DNA of 41,340 bases from Fidelibacterota bacterium (GCA_029253045.1 JAQXAG010000075.1:1-41340); one strand, 5' to 3'; numbered from the stretch's first letter, positions 17,934 through 27,652 are shown. The notes: generated from the sequence alone by a model not told the origin. Numbers and translations: made by a program.

Positions 17934-18874
17934 AATATTCCTAAAAATCCTACTATAACCATTACTAATAATAGCTGAATTCTCAATTTATTGATTCTAA
18001 TTGAATTAGCATACATTTTGAATTGATCTTTTGCAATATTATCAAAGTCAAAAGACCATACTAATAATCCGTCTGAATTAGACTGAGCATTATTGCTACG
18101 AATTACACCAGGTAAATTGATATTGAATTGAAAGTAATCATTCATTAATTCTGTGTTTTTTAAAAAATCTGCCTCATATTTATCTACAAAAATCTTCATG
18201 TCTTGAAAAAAATTTCTTGGGAGTGTCGTTGAAATAGGCTTTAAGGCATCTTTTAAAATTATTGATGAATTTTTATCAAACTTATCTGTCAACTCTCTTT
18301 CTTCAGCATAACTAAAATATGAATCTATTTGGTTATTAACTCTTTCTACAAAAATGATGTTCAGGTCAGCTTGTTTATCATACTCTGTTAAGCTTTTTTT
18401 AATAATATACTTTTTAGCTGGGACAATCCATGATAAAGAGTCAGCTTCTATATCTAAATATTCAACAATAGAGGGATATTTTTTATCAATAGCTAAGCTA
18501 TTCACAGTTGATTTAAAGCTATACCTATCCCAAAAAAAATATCCTTTTTTGACTACGTCTATACTGTAGATTAAGCTTTGGCTGTCAGTGAAGCTCATTT
18601 TTTTATTTATAGGTTCGGTGCTAATAGTTTCTTTTTCCCAGTTGAGATTTTTAGAAATGACATCTTTTTCATCTAAGAAGGTCATAGTAGTTGCCCATTT
18701 AACTAATTCTGAATTTTTAGGGTGTACAAAGTCTTTGTTTTCTAAATCAATCTTATCACCAATAGAGTTATATTTAATAGAGTACTTTCCATCTGGTAGT
18801 ACAGATATATGTATTAAGTTTTCAACGCATGCTGTCATTAGCATGCATACTATTAATAAGAATACTCTTTTCAT
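17906..18874 (-). CDS. Unknown lipoprotein with C-terminal membrane segment
   Basis: I do not recognise this 322-residue protein. The N-terminus is a lipoprotein signal (MKRVFLLIVCMLMTAC) with predicted acylated Cys16. The body is rich in charged and aromatic residues. Near the C-terminus, SDGLLVWSFDFDNIAKDQF is followed by a hydrophobic segment (IQLLLVMVIVGFLGILW) and a basic tail (NQKLKKR). That layout, an early conserved P-D-G-K-Y and a late W-x-F-D before a membrane helix, loosely recalls LppM/DUF3153-like envelope proteins; this is only a resemblance. The basic tail suggests the C-terminus is cytoplasmic, with the body facing the periplasm. The gene starts 4 bases after the M24 peptidase and overlaps ligA by 28 bases. 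Confidence 0.75.
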   Translation of the reverse strand: MKRVFLLIVCMLMTACVENLIHISVLPDGKYSIKYNSIGDKIDLENKDFVHPKNSELVKWATTMTFLDEKDVISKNLNWEKETISTEPINKKMSFTDSQSLIYSIDVVKKGYFFWDRYSFKSTVNSLAIDKKYPSIVEYLDIEADSLSWIVPAKKYIIKKSLTEYDKQADLNIIFVERVNNQIDSYFSYAEERELTDKFDKNSSIILKDALKPISTTLPRNFFQDMKIFVDKYEADFLKNTELMNDYFQFNINLPGVIRSNNAQSNSDGLLVWSFDFDNIAKDQFKMYANSIRINKLRIQLLLVMVIVGFLGILWNQKLKKR

Positions 18875-18878
18875 TATT

Positions 18879-19967
18879 TTATGAAATTACTGTGAAATCT
18901 TTAGATGTCTTGTTAAGTACAATACAGCCATCATCTGTAACAACGATATCATCTTCGATACGTACACCACCTACATCTTCAATATATATACCAGGCTCCA
19001 CTGTCATGACATAGTTAGGCTTTAGTATATCTGTACTAACCTTACTGAATCTGGGATCTTCATGAATTTCAAGACCTAATGAGTGACCCAATCCATGGTC
19101 AAAGTATTTACCATATCCGGCATCAGTAATATGTGCTCGTGCAATTGTATCAATTCCTTTACATGAGGCTCCAGCTTTAATTCCTTCAATACTTTTGAGT
19201 TGAGCTTCTAAAACGATATGATAAATTTCTTTTTGTTGTTCTGAATATCCTTTCGTGGCTACTGTACGAGTCATGTCTGCGTGGTAACCTGCATATTTTG
19301 CTCCAGAATCAATAACAACCAATTCTCCTGAACCAATTTTCTTGTCCGTTGGCCTTTGATGAGGCATAGCTGAATGGGGTCCACTACCAACAATTGGTGA
19401 GAATGCATCTGCGTCCGCATCTCCGTACTTACGGTATAGAAATGATAATTGATTAGCAATTTCCTGCTCTTCTACTCCAATTTTGATCATTGGAAGTACT
19501 TCTGCAAATGCCTTGTCTGTTATTTCTACTGCTGTTTTAAGTGCTTCAATTTCCTTGTTATCCTTTTCCATTGCTAGAGTTTCTACACATCCAATTATAT
19601 TTTCCCACTTTACGTGGGGCAAAATATTACTGATTTCAGAAAACATTTGATGGGAAACATTTTTGCCGTCAAATCCTATAGTTAATCCACTAGACAGAAA
19701 GTTGTTATTTTTGATTACTTGCAAGTGGGGAATGCTATCGATTGTAATATTAGCGCCCCTTACTTCATTCTTAGATTGAACAACATATCTGCCATCTGTA
19801 ATAAACTCGCAAGTGTCTGGGCCCATCAATAAAGAACCACTAGATCCACCGAATCCACATAGATATTTAATGTGTATCAGGTTAGTAATTAACATCCCAT
19901 CAACTTTTTTTTCTGCTAGCACTGCACGCAACTTATCTTGTCTTCTTATAAAATATTCTGCACTCAT
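18879..19967 (-). CDS. M24 family aminopeptidase (Xaa-Pro aminopeptidase-like)
   Basis: A 362-residue metallopeptidase of the pita-bread fold that removes N-terminal residues ahead of proline. The N-terminal creatinase-like domain covers residues 1-130 (VDGMLITNLIHIKYLCGF). The catalytic domain has all five metal ligands: Asp220 and Asp231 (VVIDSGAKYAGYHADMTR), His295 (GLGHSLGLEIHE), Glu324 (VEPGIYI) and Glu338 (VRIEDD). It has no signal peptide and is presumably cytoplasmic. It overlaps the TPR gene by ATGA. PepP or PepQ activity cannot be separated by sight. Confidence 0.93.
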   Translation of the reverse strand: MSAEYFIRRQDKLRAVLAEKKVDGMLITNLIHIKYLCGFGGSSGSLLMGPDTCEFITDGRYVVQSKNEVRGANITIDSIPHLQVIKNNNFLSSGLTIGFDGKNVSHQMFSEISNILPHVKWENIIGCVETLAMEKDNKEIEALKTAVEITDKAFAEVLPMIKIGVEEQEIANQLSFLYRKYGDADADAFSPIVGSGPHSAMPHQRPTDKKIGSGELVVIDSGAKYAGYHADMTRTVATKGYSEQQKEIYHIVLEAQLKSIEGIKAGASCKGIDTIARAHITDAGYGKYFDHGLGHSLGLEIHEDPRFSKVSTDILKPNYVMTVEPGIYIEDVGGVRIEDDIVVTDDGCIVLNKTSKDFTVIS

Positions 19968-20392
19968 TTTTGGTCCTTTTTTTGATTAAGATTTTGTAAT
20001 ATTTTTTTGGCTTCTAAAATTTGTTTCTTTGATTTTCCATGATTTACAATAGCATTCAAATTTCTTTTTGCTTGAACAGTCTTGCCTTGCTGTATCATTA
20101 ATTTGATATATGATATAGTAACTAGAGCTGTATTTTTTCTAATTTTTTTAGGCTTAGATACTATCTTATAATCAAGAACAATTTCTGGATTAATTCTTTT
20201 TAATTCTTTAACGACTTCCTTGAACAGGGGAGGTTGTGATTTATTTAATATTTCAAATAATAAAAGATAAGCAGCATAATAATTTGTATCATGCTCAATA
20301 ACTGATATAAGATGTTTTTTTGCTTCTGTAAATTTTTTATTATTAAATGCTTTTTCGCCTTTAAGATAAGTAGTGTGGATATTTGAAATCAT
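19964..20392 (-). CDS. TPR-like small protein of unknown function
   Basis: A 142-residue basic, helical protein. Residues 5-38 (YLKGEKAFNNKKFTEAKKHL) and the following helix pair look like a tetratricopeptide repeat, and a second weaker repeat lies near the C-terminus (IQQGKTVQAKRNLNAI). It has no signal peptide or membrane segment. TPRs mediate protein-protein contacts; the partner is unknown. It is coupled by ATGA overlaps to both the B12-binding protein upstream and the M24 peptidase downstream. Confidence 0.7.
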   Translation of the reverse strand: MISNIHTTYLKGEKAFNNKKFTEAKKHLISVIEHDTNYYAAYLLLFEILNKSQPPLFKEVVKELKRINPEIVLDYKIVSKPKKIRKNTALVTISYIKLMIQQGKTVQAKRNLNAIVNHGKSKKQILEAKKILQNLNQKKDQK

Positions 20393-20799
20393 CTTCGATT
20401 TTCTTTAACCCATTTTTCAATATAATCTAAAGACATTTGAACGGGTGTCCCAGGTCCAAATAATTCTCCCACACCGAGCTTAGCAAGCGCCTCACTATCT
20501 TCTTTTGGAATAATACCACCGCCTGTAACTAAAACATTATTTAAGTTAGAAGACTTGATCAAGTTCATCACCTTGGTAAAGATTGTCATGTGTGCACCTG
20601 ATAAAATAGACAGCGCTATTACGTCTGCACCTTCTTGTATTGCCACCCTAACAATACTTTCAGGAGTTTGGCGAAGCCCTAGATAGATAACATCCATCCC
20701 AGCATCGCGATATGCCGCAGCCAAGACTTTAATGCCTCTATCGTGACCATCGAGACCTGGCTTTGCCATTAAGATTCTAATTGGTGGTTTTAAGCTCAT
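20389..20799 (-). CDS. Stand-alone cobalamin-binding domain (methylmalonyl-CoA mutase C-terminal type)
   Basis: This 136-residue protein is the B12-binding Rossmann domain normally found at the C-terminus of methylmalonyl-CoA mutase and related acyl-CoA mutases. It has the base-off/His-on signature D-x-H-x-x-G as LDGHDRG (near residues 15-21), then IALSILSGAH and VTGGGIIP, which line the cobalamin nucleotide tail. Split mutases pair such a small subunit with a separate catalytic subunit, so it probably works with an AdoCbl mutase large subunit encoded elsewhere; that partner is not in the window. It starts 12 bases after dnaE and overlaps the TPR gene by ATGA. Confidence 0.9.
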   Translation of the reverse strand: MSLKPPIRILMAKPGLDGHDRGIKVLAAAYRDAGMDVIYLGLRQTPESIVRVAIQEGADVIALSILSGAHMTIFTKVMNLIKSSNLNNVLVTGGGIIPKEDSEALAKLGVGELFGPGTPVQMSLDYIEKWVKENRR

Positions 20800-20811
20800 A
20801 ATAGATATAAT

Positions 20812-23800
20812 TTAACTAATCCAGACGTTTGATTCCCCTAATAAATCTCTTAGCATAATAAGAAAATGATTACTGCTAGATACTCTAATTTTTTTTGATA
20901 TAATTCTACGGGAAGATCCGTCTTCATTGTTCATATGTACTACAAATAAGCTTTGACCCAAATTTTCAGTAGCGTGCTTATACACCTCATCTATAGTATC
21001 TTTAGTAACATTTTTTCCTATTTTTATATTAATCTCTTTTAGCTTTAATACTTTTTTGGCATGATTAATAGGAACAACTTCATCTACTATAATCTTTAAA
21101 TCAGAAAAGTCGTTTTGTGACGTAGAATTACCAACTAAGAATACAATATTACCCTCACTGATAATTTCTTTATACTTTTCAAAAGCATCATGAAATATAA
21201 TTGATTCAACCTGACCTCCTAAACAATCTAAATTAAAAAAGGCCATAGGTTGATTTTTCTTGTCATAATGAAGCTTGAAACTAGAAACTGCTCCTCCGAT
21301 TCTAATCAAGCTATTTTCTTTCAGATATTTTTTCTCAGTGAAATCATAGTTACTCAACTCTTCAAGGATATCAGCATATTTTAGAAGTGGGTTACCAGAT
21401 ACATACAAACCTAATACTTCTTTTTCTTTTTTTAGCTTATCCTGATTTTTCCAATCTTCTATTGTCGGTAGGTCAGGCTGCTTAACTAAATCTTCTTCAT
21501 CTGAAAATAAATCAATTTGATTTTTATTTGATGCCTTATCTACTTGTTGCCCATAGCTAATAGCACTATCTACAGATTCAAATAGCTGGGCTCTATTTGA
21601 AGAAATAGTATCAAATGCGCCTGCTAATATAAGACTTTCTAACACCTTTTTATTTACTAAGCGTTGGTCAACTTTTGTTACAAAATCAAATATTGACGTA
21701 AATTCTCCTTGTTCTTTTCGGGCTTTAATACATTGTTCTAGAGCTTTAATTCCTACATTTTTAATAGCGTTCAACCCAAATGAGATTTCTTTATCATTTA
21801 TTGGGATAAAATCGATATCAGACTTATTGATATCTGGAGCATTAACTTTAATTTTTAACTTTCGACATTCATTGATTAGTACAACAACTCTATTAGTATT
21901 TGTCATTTCACTTGTTAAATTAGCGGACATAAATTCTGCTGTATAGTGTGTTTTTAGCCAACCAGTTTGATATGCAATATAAGAATAGGCCACTGAATGG
22001 CTTTTATTAAAACCATATTGTGCAAATTTATCAATTAATTCAAAAATTTGTTTTGCCTTTGCTTTTGTTAAGCCATTCTTAATTGCACCTTCAACAAATT
22101 TTTCTGCCATCTTATCCATTAAGGAGCGAATTTTCTTACCAATAGCTCTTCTCATTTCATCTGCTTCTGAAAGAGTAAATCCTGCTATAATATTAGCAAT
22201 TTGCATTACTTGCTCTTGGTATACTATAATCCCATGTGTTTCTTTTAAAGCTTCTTCGAGTAAGGGGTGAACATACTCTACCTTTTCTTCCCCGTGAGAT
22301 CTTTTAATATATCGATCAATATTTTGCATTGGTCCAGGCCTATATAGTGCGTTCATAGCAACTAGACCCTCGATACCTGTTGGTTTCAATTTCTTAAGGA
22401 AGTCTCGCATCCCCGCAGATTCAAACTGAAAGATTCCAACAGTTAATCCTTTTGCAAAAAGATCATATACCTTAGCATCATCCATCGGTATCATATTAAT
22501 ATCAATATCTTTATCAAATCTTTCCTTAATTAATTCTAATGCTTTATCAATAACTGTAAGATTTCTGAGGCCTAAAAAGTCCATTTTTAACAGACCCACC
22601 GATTCTAGTTCTTTCATATCATACTGTGAAGTCACGTCGCCCTGTGAAGATTTGTATAAAGGCACAAAATCAGTTAGATCTCCTGGCGCAACTACTACTC
22701 CAGCAGCATGGATTGATGCATGCCTTGTCATTCCTTCTAAAATCTTGGCATTATCTAATAAATCTTTATGTGATGTTTGAGAAGCAGTTCGTAGCTCTGA
22801 ACTTTGCTTTAATGCTTTGTCTAGCGTAATATTTGGACCTTCAGGAATCATTTTTGCGATGCCGTCAACTTCAGAATAAGGATAGCTCATAACACGTCCT
22901 ACATCTCTGATCACTCCACGTGCTTGCATTTTACCGAACGTAATAATTTGTGTTACAGAGTCGTCGCCATATATGCTTTTAATATAATCAATTACTTGAC
23001 CTCTACGCTCAACACAGAAGTCGATGTCAATATCGGGCATACTAATTCTATCAGGGTTCAAAAAACGTTCAAAAATTAAGTTATGTTTTAGTGGATCAAT
23101 ATTGGTGATGTCTAGGCAATATGAAACAAGACTTCCAGGAGCAGATCCTCTACCCGGACCTACTGGAATTCTGTTTTTTTTAGCATACTGCACAAAGTCT
23201 GCTGTAATTAAGAAGTAGCTTGCAAAACCCATTTTCTTAATCACTGATAGCTCATATGCTAATCTTGTGTCCATTTCTTCAGTATGATGAACAAATTTTT
23301 GCTTCATGCCTTCTTTGCATAATTTTTCTAAATATCCATCTACGTCTTTTGCATCAGAGCCTTCCGGAATTTTAAACCACGGAAGGTGGTATTCATCCAT
23401 AGGAATTTCTAGGTCGATACTGTCAGTTATTGCTCGCGTATTTTCTAAAGCTTGTGGAAATTCCTTAAATAAAGAAAACATTTCATCTTGTGATTTAAAA
23501 TAAAATTCATTTCCCGGATACTTTAATCTTTTAGTATCGCTCAATTGCTTTCCTGTTCCAATACATATATGAACATCGTGAGCAACATGGTGTTCTTTTC
23601 TAGCATAGTGCGCGTCATTTGTTGCAATAATTGGCAATCCCATATCTTTGGCTAATTTTGAAGCGAGTTCTATATTTCGTATTTCTTCTGGTATTCCATG
23701 ATTTTGTAATTCAATGTAATATCTTCCAGGAAAAATGCTTGAATATTCTTCTGCAACCGCCTGTCCTGTAGCATAACCACTATACAAAAGTGCTTCTGGT

Positions 23801-24234
23801 AAACTTCCTTTCAAACAGGCTGACATACAAATGATGCCTTCATTATATTTTTTTAAAATTTCTAAATCTACTCTTGGCTTGTAGTAAAAACCTTCAAGAT
23901 AGCCATGAGTTACAATTTTCATGAGATTTTTGTAGCCTTGCAAGTTTTGAGCTATGAGAACTAAGTGATTATAATTGCCCATACCGCCAGACTTGTCTCT
24001 GATTAGACTACTGCCTTTTGCAACATAAACTTCGCAACCAATAATAGGTTTGATATTGTTTTTTTTTGCCTGCTTATAAAATGAAATTGCCCCAAATAAA
24101 TTTCCATGCTCAGTTAGTGCTACTGAGTCCATACTGAGATCGTCCATTCTCTCTAATATAGAATTGACATTTTGTGCTCCATCTAATAGGCTATGGTCTG
24201 AATGGTTATGTAAATGTATAAATTCGCTTTTCAT
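20812..24234 (-). CDS. dnaE: DNA polymerase III alpha subunit
   Basis: The catalytic subunit of the replicative DNA polymerase, 1140 residues, DnaE1-like in length and layout. The N-terminal PHP domain begins HLHNHSDHSLLDG (residues 7-17) with its metal-binding histidines intact. The polymerase C-family palm follows, with the catalytic aspartates in MPDIDIDF near residue 400. Finger and tau-binding regions follow, then a helix-hairpin-helix region and a C-terminal OB fold. Its ATG overlaps the prmC stop by one base (TAATG). It sits in the middle of the long minus-strand block. Confidence 0.98.
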   Translation of the reverse strand: MKSEFIHLHNHSDHSLLDGAQNVNSILERMDDLSMDSVALTEHGNLFGAISFYKQAKKNNIKPIIGCEVYVAKGSSLIRDKSGGMGNYNHLVLIAQNLQGYKNLMKIVTHGYLEGFYYKPRVDLEILKKYNEGIICMSACLKGSLPEALLYSGYATGQAVAEEYSSIFPGRYYIELQNHGIPEEIRNIELASKLAKDMGLPIIATNDAHYARKEHHVAHDVHICIGTGKQLSDTKRLKYPGNEFYFKSQDEMFSLFKEFPQALENTRAITDSIDLEIPMDEYHLPWFKIPEGSDAKDVDGYLEKLCKEGMKQKFVHHTEEMDTRLAYELSVIKKMGFASYFLITADFVQYAKKNRIPVGPGRGSAPGSLVSYCLDITNIDPLKHNLIFERFLNPDRISMPDIDIDFCVERRGQVIDYIKSIYGDDSVTQIITFGKMQARGVIRDVGRVMSYPYSEVDGIAKMIPEGPNITLDKALKQSSELRTASQTSHKDLLDNAKILEGMTRHASIHAAGVVVAPGDLTDFVPLYKSSQGDVTSQYDMKELESVGLLKMDFLGLRNLTVIDKALELIKERFDKDIDINMIPMDDAKVYDLFAKGLTVGIFQFESAGMRDFLKKLKPTGIEGLVAMNALYRPGPMQNIDRYIKRSHGEEKVEYVHPLLEEALKETHGIIVYQEQVMQIANIIAGFTLSEADEMRRAIGKKIRSLMDKMAEKFVEGAIKNGLTKAKAKQIFELIDKFAQYGFNKSHSVAYSYIAYQTGWLKTHYTAEFMSANLTSEMTNTNRVVVLINECRKLKIKVNAPDINKSDIDFIPINDKEISFGLNAIKNVGIKALEQCIKARKEQGEFTSIFDFVTKVDQRLVNKKVLESLILAGAFDTISSNRAQLFESVDSAISYGQQVDKASNKNQIDLFSDEEDLVKQPDLPTIEDWKNQDKLKKEKEVLGLYVSGNPLLKYADILEELSNYDFTEKKYLKENSLIRIGGAVSSFKLHYDKKNQPMAFFNLDCLGGQVESIIFHDAFEKYKEIISEGNIVFLVGNSTSQNDFSDLKIIVDEVVPINHAKKVLKLKEINIKIGKNVTKDTIDEVYKHATENLGQSLFVVHMNNEDGSSRRIISKKIRVSSSNHFLIMLRDLLGESNVWIS

Positions 24235-25088
24235 TATTTTCTAAAAAATACCTTTATTACTCTTTTATTTCTTTCTAAATCTTTAAAAATTATACTCTCA
24301 ATATTGCTATTATTACTAATCATATCAATGATTTGATTGGTAATCTGAGATTTAGGGATTTCAAAATACATCGCACCATCAATTTTTAGCAAGTCAAATA
24401 AATTATTTATAAAATATTTATAAAATTTTAATCCATCTTCTTTATCTGACAAAGCATTCAATGGGTCATGATTCTTCACTGCACTATCTAGCAATGGAAT
24501 CTCATTAATATCAAGATAAGGTGGGTTACTTACTATAATATCAAATTTTTTAGGCTTCATATTAAAAATATCCTGCTTGATAATATTTATATTACTCACC
24601 TTTAGGCTAATTGCATTTTTGGTCGCAACTTCAATTGCCTTATCTGATATATCAATACCTGTTACTTTAAAACTCTTATAAAGATTGGCAATACTAATCC
24701 CTATGCATCCACTACCACATCCTATATCAAGCACTGTTTTGGGCGGCTCATCTTTAAAATCATTTTTAATACAGTCAATTAATAATTCTGTTTCTGGCCT
24801 TGGTATAAAAATACCTGGTGGAGTCAAAAAACAATCTTGATAAAAGTAAGTTTTCCCGATTATATGCTGTACTGGCATATCTTCTAATAAAAGCGAAAAT
24901 GCTGCTTCTAACTTCTGTACTTGTTTATCGGATATAAAAAAATCGTTAGTATATAGTTCAGCTTTTGGTATTTCTAAGAGATCATCAATAATCATTTCTG
25001 ACTTCTGTTTATACTCGTCTATTTGTTTTTTCTTAAGATCTACTAGCTTCTTATTTAAAAAATCAATCAAGAGATAATTAGAAGGCAT
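24234..25088 (-). CDS. prmC: Release factor glutamine methyltransferase PrmC
   Basis: Methylates the glutamine of the GGQ motif in release factors using S-adenosylmethionine. From ATG at 25088 the protein has 284 residues. Its N-terminal helical domain binds the release factor, the SAM-binding loop is DIGCGSGCIGI at about 121-131, and the catalytic NPPY is at 188-191. A TTG at 25118 would add ten residues but lies inside prfA; I prefer the ATG one base after the prfA TGA, which gives the usual length. The prfA-prmC order is conserved across bacteria, since the enzyme acts on the product of the gene before it. Confidence 0.95.
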   Translation of the reverse strand: MPSNYLLIDFLNKKLVDLKKKQIDEYKQKSEMIIDDLLEIPKAELYTNDFFISDKQVQKLEAAFSLLLEDMPVQHIIGKTYFYQDCFLTPPGIFIPRPETELLIDCIKNDFKDEPPKTVLDIGCGSGCIGISIANLYKSFKVTGIDISDKAIEVATKNAISLKVSNINIIKQDIFNMKPKKFDIIVSNPPYLDINEIPLLDSAVKNHDPLNALSDKEDGLKFYKYFINNLFDLLKIDGAMYFEIPKSQITNQIIDMISNNSNIESIIFKDLERNKRVIKVFFRK

Positions 25089-25089
25089 A

Positions 25090-26148
25090 TCAATTAATCT
25101 TAGAGTTGTCCTCTGCAAGTTTTAATTGCTCTATAATATGATCTAGATCTCCTTCTAGAGTAACTTGTAGTTTATGGGTGGTATAATTTATTCTGTGGTC
25201 AGTAATGCGCCCTTGAGGAAAGTTATACGTTCTAATTTTTGCTGAACGGTCACCTGTAGAAACTAAACTTTTGCGCATTTCATCTCTGTCTTTATTAAGC
25301 TTTTCTTGCTCAAGTGCAAATAGTCTTGCTCTCATAACTTTAAGTGCTGAGGCTTTATTTTTGTGCTGTGACGCCTGATCTTGACATGTCACAACCAAGC
25401 CTGTAGGAATATGTGTGAGGCGGATAGCAGATTCTGTTTTATTAACATGTTGACCCCCAGCGCCACTAGCACGATATGTATCGACTTTAATATCTGTTGC
25501 TTCATTAATATCTAGCTCTGCTTTTTCTGCCTCCGGTAATACTGCTACTGTAGCTGCTGATGTATGAACCCTTCCTCCAGATTCTGTTTTTGGAATTCTT
25601 TGAACACGGTGCACACCTCCTTCATACTTATAAATACCGTATGCTTTATGTCCTTCTACACTAAAAATTACGGACTTTAAACCCCCCACGCCTGTTTCAT
25701 GAATATCCATTATATTAATAGAAAGATTATTTTTTTCAGCATACCTAGAATACATTCTAAATAAATCTGCTGCAAATAAAGCGGCTTCGTCTCCGCCGGT
25801 ACCAGCTCTTAACTCAATAATAGCGCTTTTATTGTCGTTGGGATCGTCAGTAATTAATATTTTAATAAGTGCATTTTCAATTAAATTTAACTTGCTACTA
25901 ATAGCCTCTTTTTCTTCTTTAACTAAATCTGCGTACCCTTCTTCGCCGTCTAAGGCATCCAGTTCTTTATTTTCATTAGTAAGTGCAACAAACTTTACAC
26001 TTAAATCATATACTTCTTGAATAGAACTTTTTTGCTTTGAAAGGGAAGCTAGTTTTTCTTGATCTAGTACATTGGAAGGATCCATCATCTCTTGCATAAT
26101 ATTGTCATATTCTACAATAGTACTGTTTGCTTTAGATAAGATGTCCAT
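25090..26148 (-). CDS. prfA: Peptide chain release factor 1
   Basis: Reads UAA and UAG stop codons and triggers peptide release. The 352-residue protein has the peptidyl-transferase motif GGQ at 231-233 in GAGGQHVNKTESA. The codon-recognition tripeptide is P-x-T type (PKT at 186-188, RIPKTESGGRVHTS), as in RF1 and unlike the SPF of RF2. The N-terminal coiled domain fills the first 100 residues. It sits between rpmE2 (29-base gap) and prmC, a classical arrangement. Confidence 0.97.
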   Translation of the reverse strand: MDILSKANSTIVEYDNIMQEMMDPSNVLDQEKLASLSKQKSSIQEVYDLSVKFVALTNENKELDALDGEEGYADLVKEEKEAISSKLNLIENALIKILITDDPNDNKSAIIELRAGTGGDEAALFAADLFRMYSRYAEKNNLSINIMDIHETGVGGLKSVIFSVEGHKAYGIYKYEGGVHRVQRIPKTESGGRVHTSAATVAVLPEAEKAELDINEATDIKVDTYRASGAGGQHVNKTESAIRLTHIPTGLVVTCQDQASQHKNKASALKVMRARLFALEQEKLNKDRDEMRKSLVSTGDRSAKIRTYNFPQGRITDHRINYTTHKLQVTLEGDLDHIIEQLKLAEDNSKIN

Positions 26149-26177
26149 AGACTAAAAATTTATTAATAAAAAAACGC

Positions 26178-26432
26178 TTAAGAAGCTTTTTTATTATACT
26201 TGCGGTTGAACTTCTCAATTCTTCCAGCAGTATCAACCAATGTACGTTGTCCTGTATAATATGGATGCGATTTATCAGAAATATCCAATTTATATAGTGG
26301 ATATTCTTTTCCGTCTTCCCATTTAACAGTTTTATCTGTTTTGACAGTAGATCGTGTCAAGAAAGAGTAGTTACATGAACTATCTTCGAAGACAACTAAT
26401 CTATATTCTTTTGAATGTGTATCTTTTTTCAT
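26178..26432 (-). CDS. rpmE2: 50S ribosomal protein L31, type B
   Basis: This 84-residue L31 starts MKKDTHSKEYRLVVFEDSS and ends RIEKFNRKYNKK, with the SHPYYTGQ segment typical of type B. It has a single cysteine and lacks the zinc-binding CxxC pair of type A L31, so it is the zinc-independent form. In many bacteria that form replaces type A when zinc is scarce; here it is in the standard operon place next to prfA and may be the only copy. It overlaps the aminotransferase upstream by ATGA. Confidence 0.95.
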   Translation of the reverse strand: MKKDTHSKEYRLVVFEDSSCNYSFLTRSTVKTDKTVKWEDGKEYPLYKLDISDKSHPYYTGQRTLVDTAGRIEKFNRKYNKKAS

Positions 26433-27652
26433 TTTAATTCTTTTAAACTTTCTTCTATTCTTTTAATTCCAGCTTTGATGATTTCACTGCTTGTTGCGAA
26501 AGATAACCTTAAATAACCTTTTGCTCCAAAACCATCTCCTGCAACTGTAACTACACTTGCAGTGTCGAGAATATAATCAGAAAGGTCGAAAGTGTCGCGT
26601 AAAATTTTACCATCTTTTGTTGCCTTGTTTAGATAGGATGAAAAGTCGGGGAACATGTAAAAAGCGCCTCCTGGCATATCGCATGTTACACCGTCTAGAG
26701 CATTAAGCGCATCAAACATAACTTGACGTCTTTCTTGAAATTTATTTTTCATATCTAATACAGGTTGAGGGTCTCCTAACAGAGCTGCAACAGAAGCTTT
26801 TTGGCCAATCGCATTTGGACAGGATGTTGTTTGCCCTTGAATTTTTGACATTGCCTTTACAATCGCTTCATCTGCAATGGTATAGCCAATACGCCAGCCG
26901 GTCATAGCATATGTTTTTGACATACTTCTAATAGTTAAAACTTCAGCACCAATAGTATTCAAGCTATCAATGGCAGTGAACTCTCTATCATATACTAATT
27001 CTTCATATGTTTCATCAGAAATCACAATCCAGTTGTTTGCCTTGCTGATTTCTAACATCTTAGTAATTGCTTGATCTGACCAAACCCCTCCCGTAGGATT
27101 GCTTGGAGAGTTAATAATAACTCCTTTAATTGAAGAATCAATTTTTTTGAAATCATATCCACCCATAATTTTTTTATTTAAATCATCAAAATTAGGTTCA
27201 AATTGTTCAGATGGTAAGGTATCCACTAAAAGAGGCTCTGCCCCTGACAGCCTTACAAATTCTGGGAAAGACACCCAATATGGTGAAAAGATAATTACTT
27301 TGTCGCCTTCTTCAAATAATGCCTGGCAGGCTACTGATAACGATTGCTTACCTCCATTTGATACAATTATTTGTTTTGTATTATATAGGGTACCTGTAAC
27401 ATTTTTTACTTTTGTTTGGATCGCTTCTTTTAATTCTAACATCCCAGACCCTGGAGTATATTTAGTATAGCCATCTTCTATTGCTTTTTGACCTGCTTTT
27501 ATAATATGGGAAGGGGTATTAAAATCCGGCTCACCCACACCAAAGTTAATTACATCTACTCCTTTGGCTCGCAAAGCGGCAGCCCTTGCCGTCATCTGTA
27601 AGGTAAAAGATGGTTTAATTTTATCAACTAACCCTGATAACGATATTGGCAT
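26429..27652 (-). CDS. Class I/II PLP aminotransferase (aspartate aminotransferase-like)
   Basis: A 407-residue fold-type I aminotransferase. It has the N-terminal INFGVGEPDFNTP motif, the cofactor asparagine in NSPSNPTGGV, Asp213 in ISDETYEE, the Schiff-base Lys246 in SMSKTYAMTGWRIGY, and the carboxylate-binding arginine in KGYLRLSFA. This pattern matches the bacterial Ib aspartate/prephenate aminotransferase group, which interconverts aspartate and oxaloacetate. Exact substrate range is inferred from family only. It directly follows the rho stop (TAAATG) and overlaps rpmE2 by ATGA. Confidence 0.93.
   Translation of the reverse strand: MPISLSGLVDKIKPSFTLQMTARAAALRAKGVDVINFGVGEPDFNTPSHIIKAGQKAIEDGYTKYTPGSGMLELKEAIQTKVKNVTGTLYNTKQIIVSNGGKQSLSVACQALFEEGDKVIIFSPYWVSFPEFVRLSGAEPLLVDTLPSEQFEPNFDDLNKKIMGGYDFKKIDSSIKGVIINSPSNPTGGVWSDQAITKMLEISKANNWIVISDETYEELVYDREFTAIDSLNTIGAEVLTIRSMSKTYAMTGWRIGYTIADEAIVKAMSKIQGQTTSCPNAIGQKASVAALLGDPQPVLDMKNKFQERRQVMFDALNALDGVTCDMPGGAFYMFPDFSSYLNKATKDGKILRDTFDLSDYILDTASVVTVAGDGFGAKGYLRLSFATSSEIIKAGIKRIEESLKELK

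Noticed and set aside
27099-27470. 123-codon plus-strand ORF
   Set aside because: Antisense to the aminotransferase, no motif, no ribosome site.
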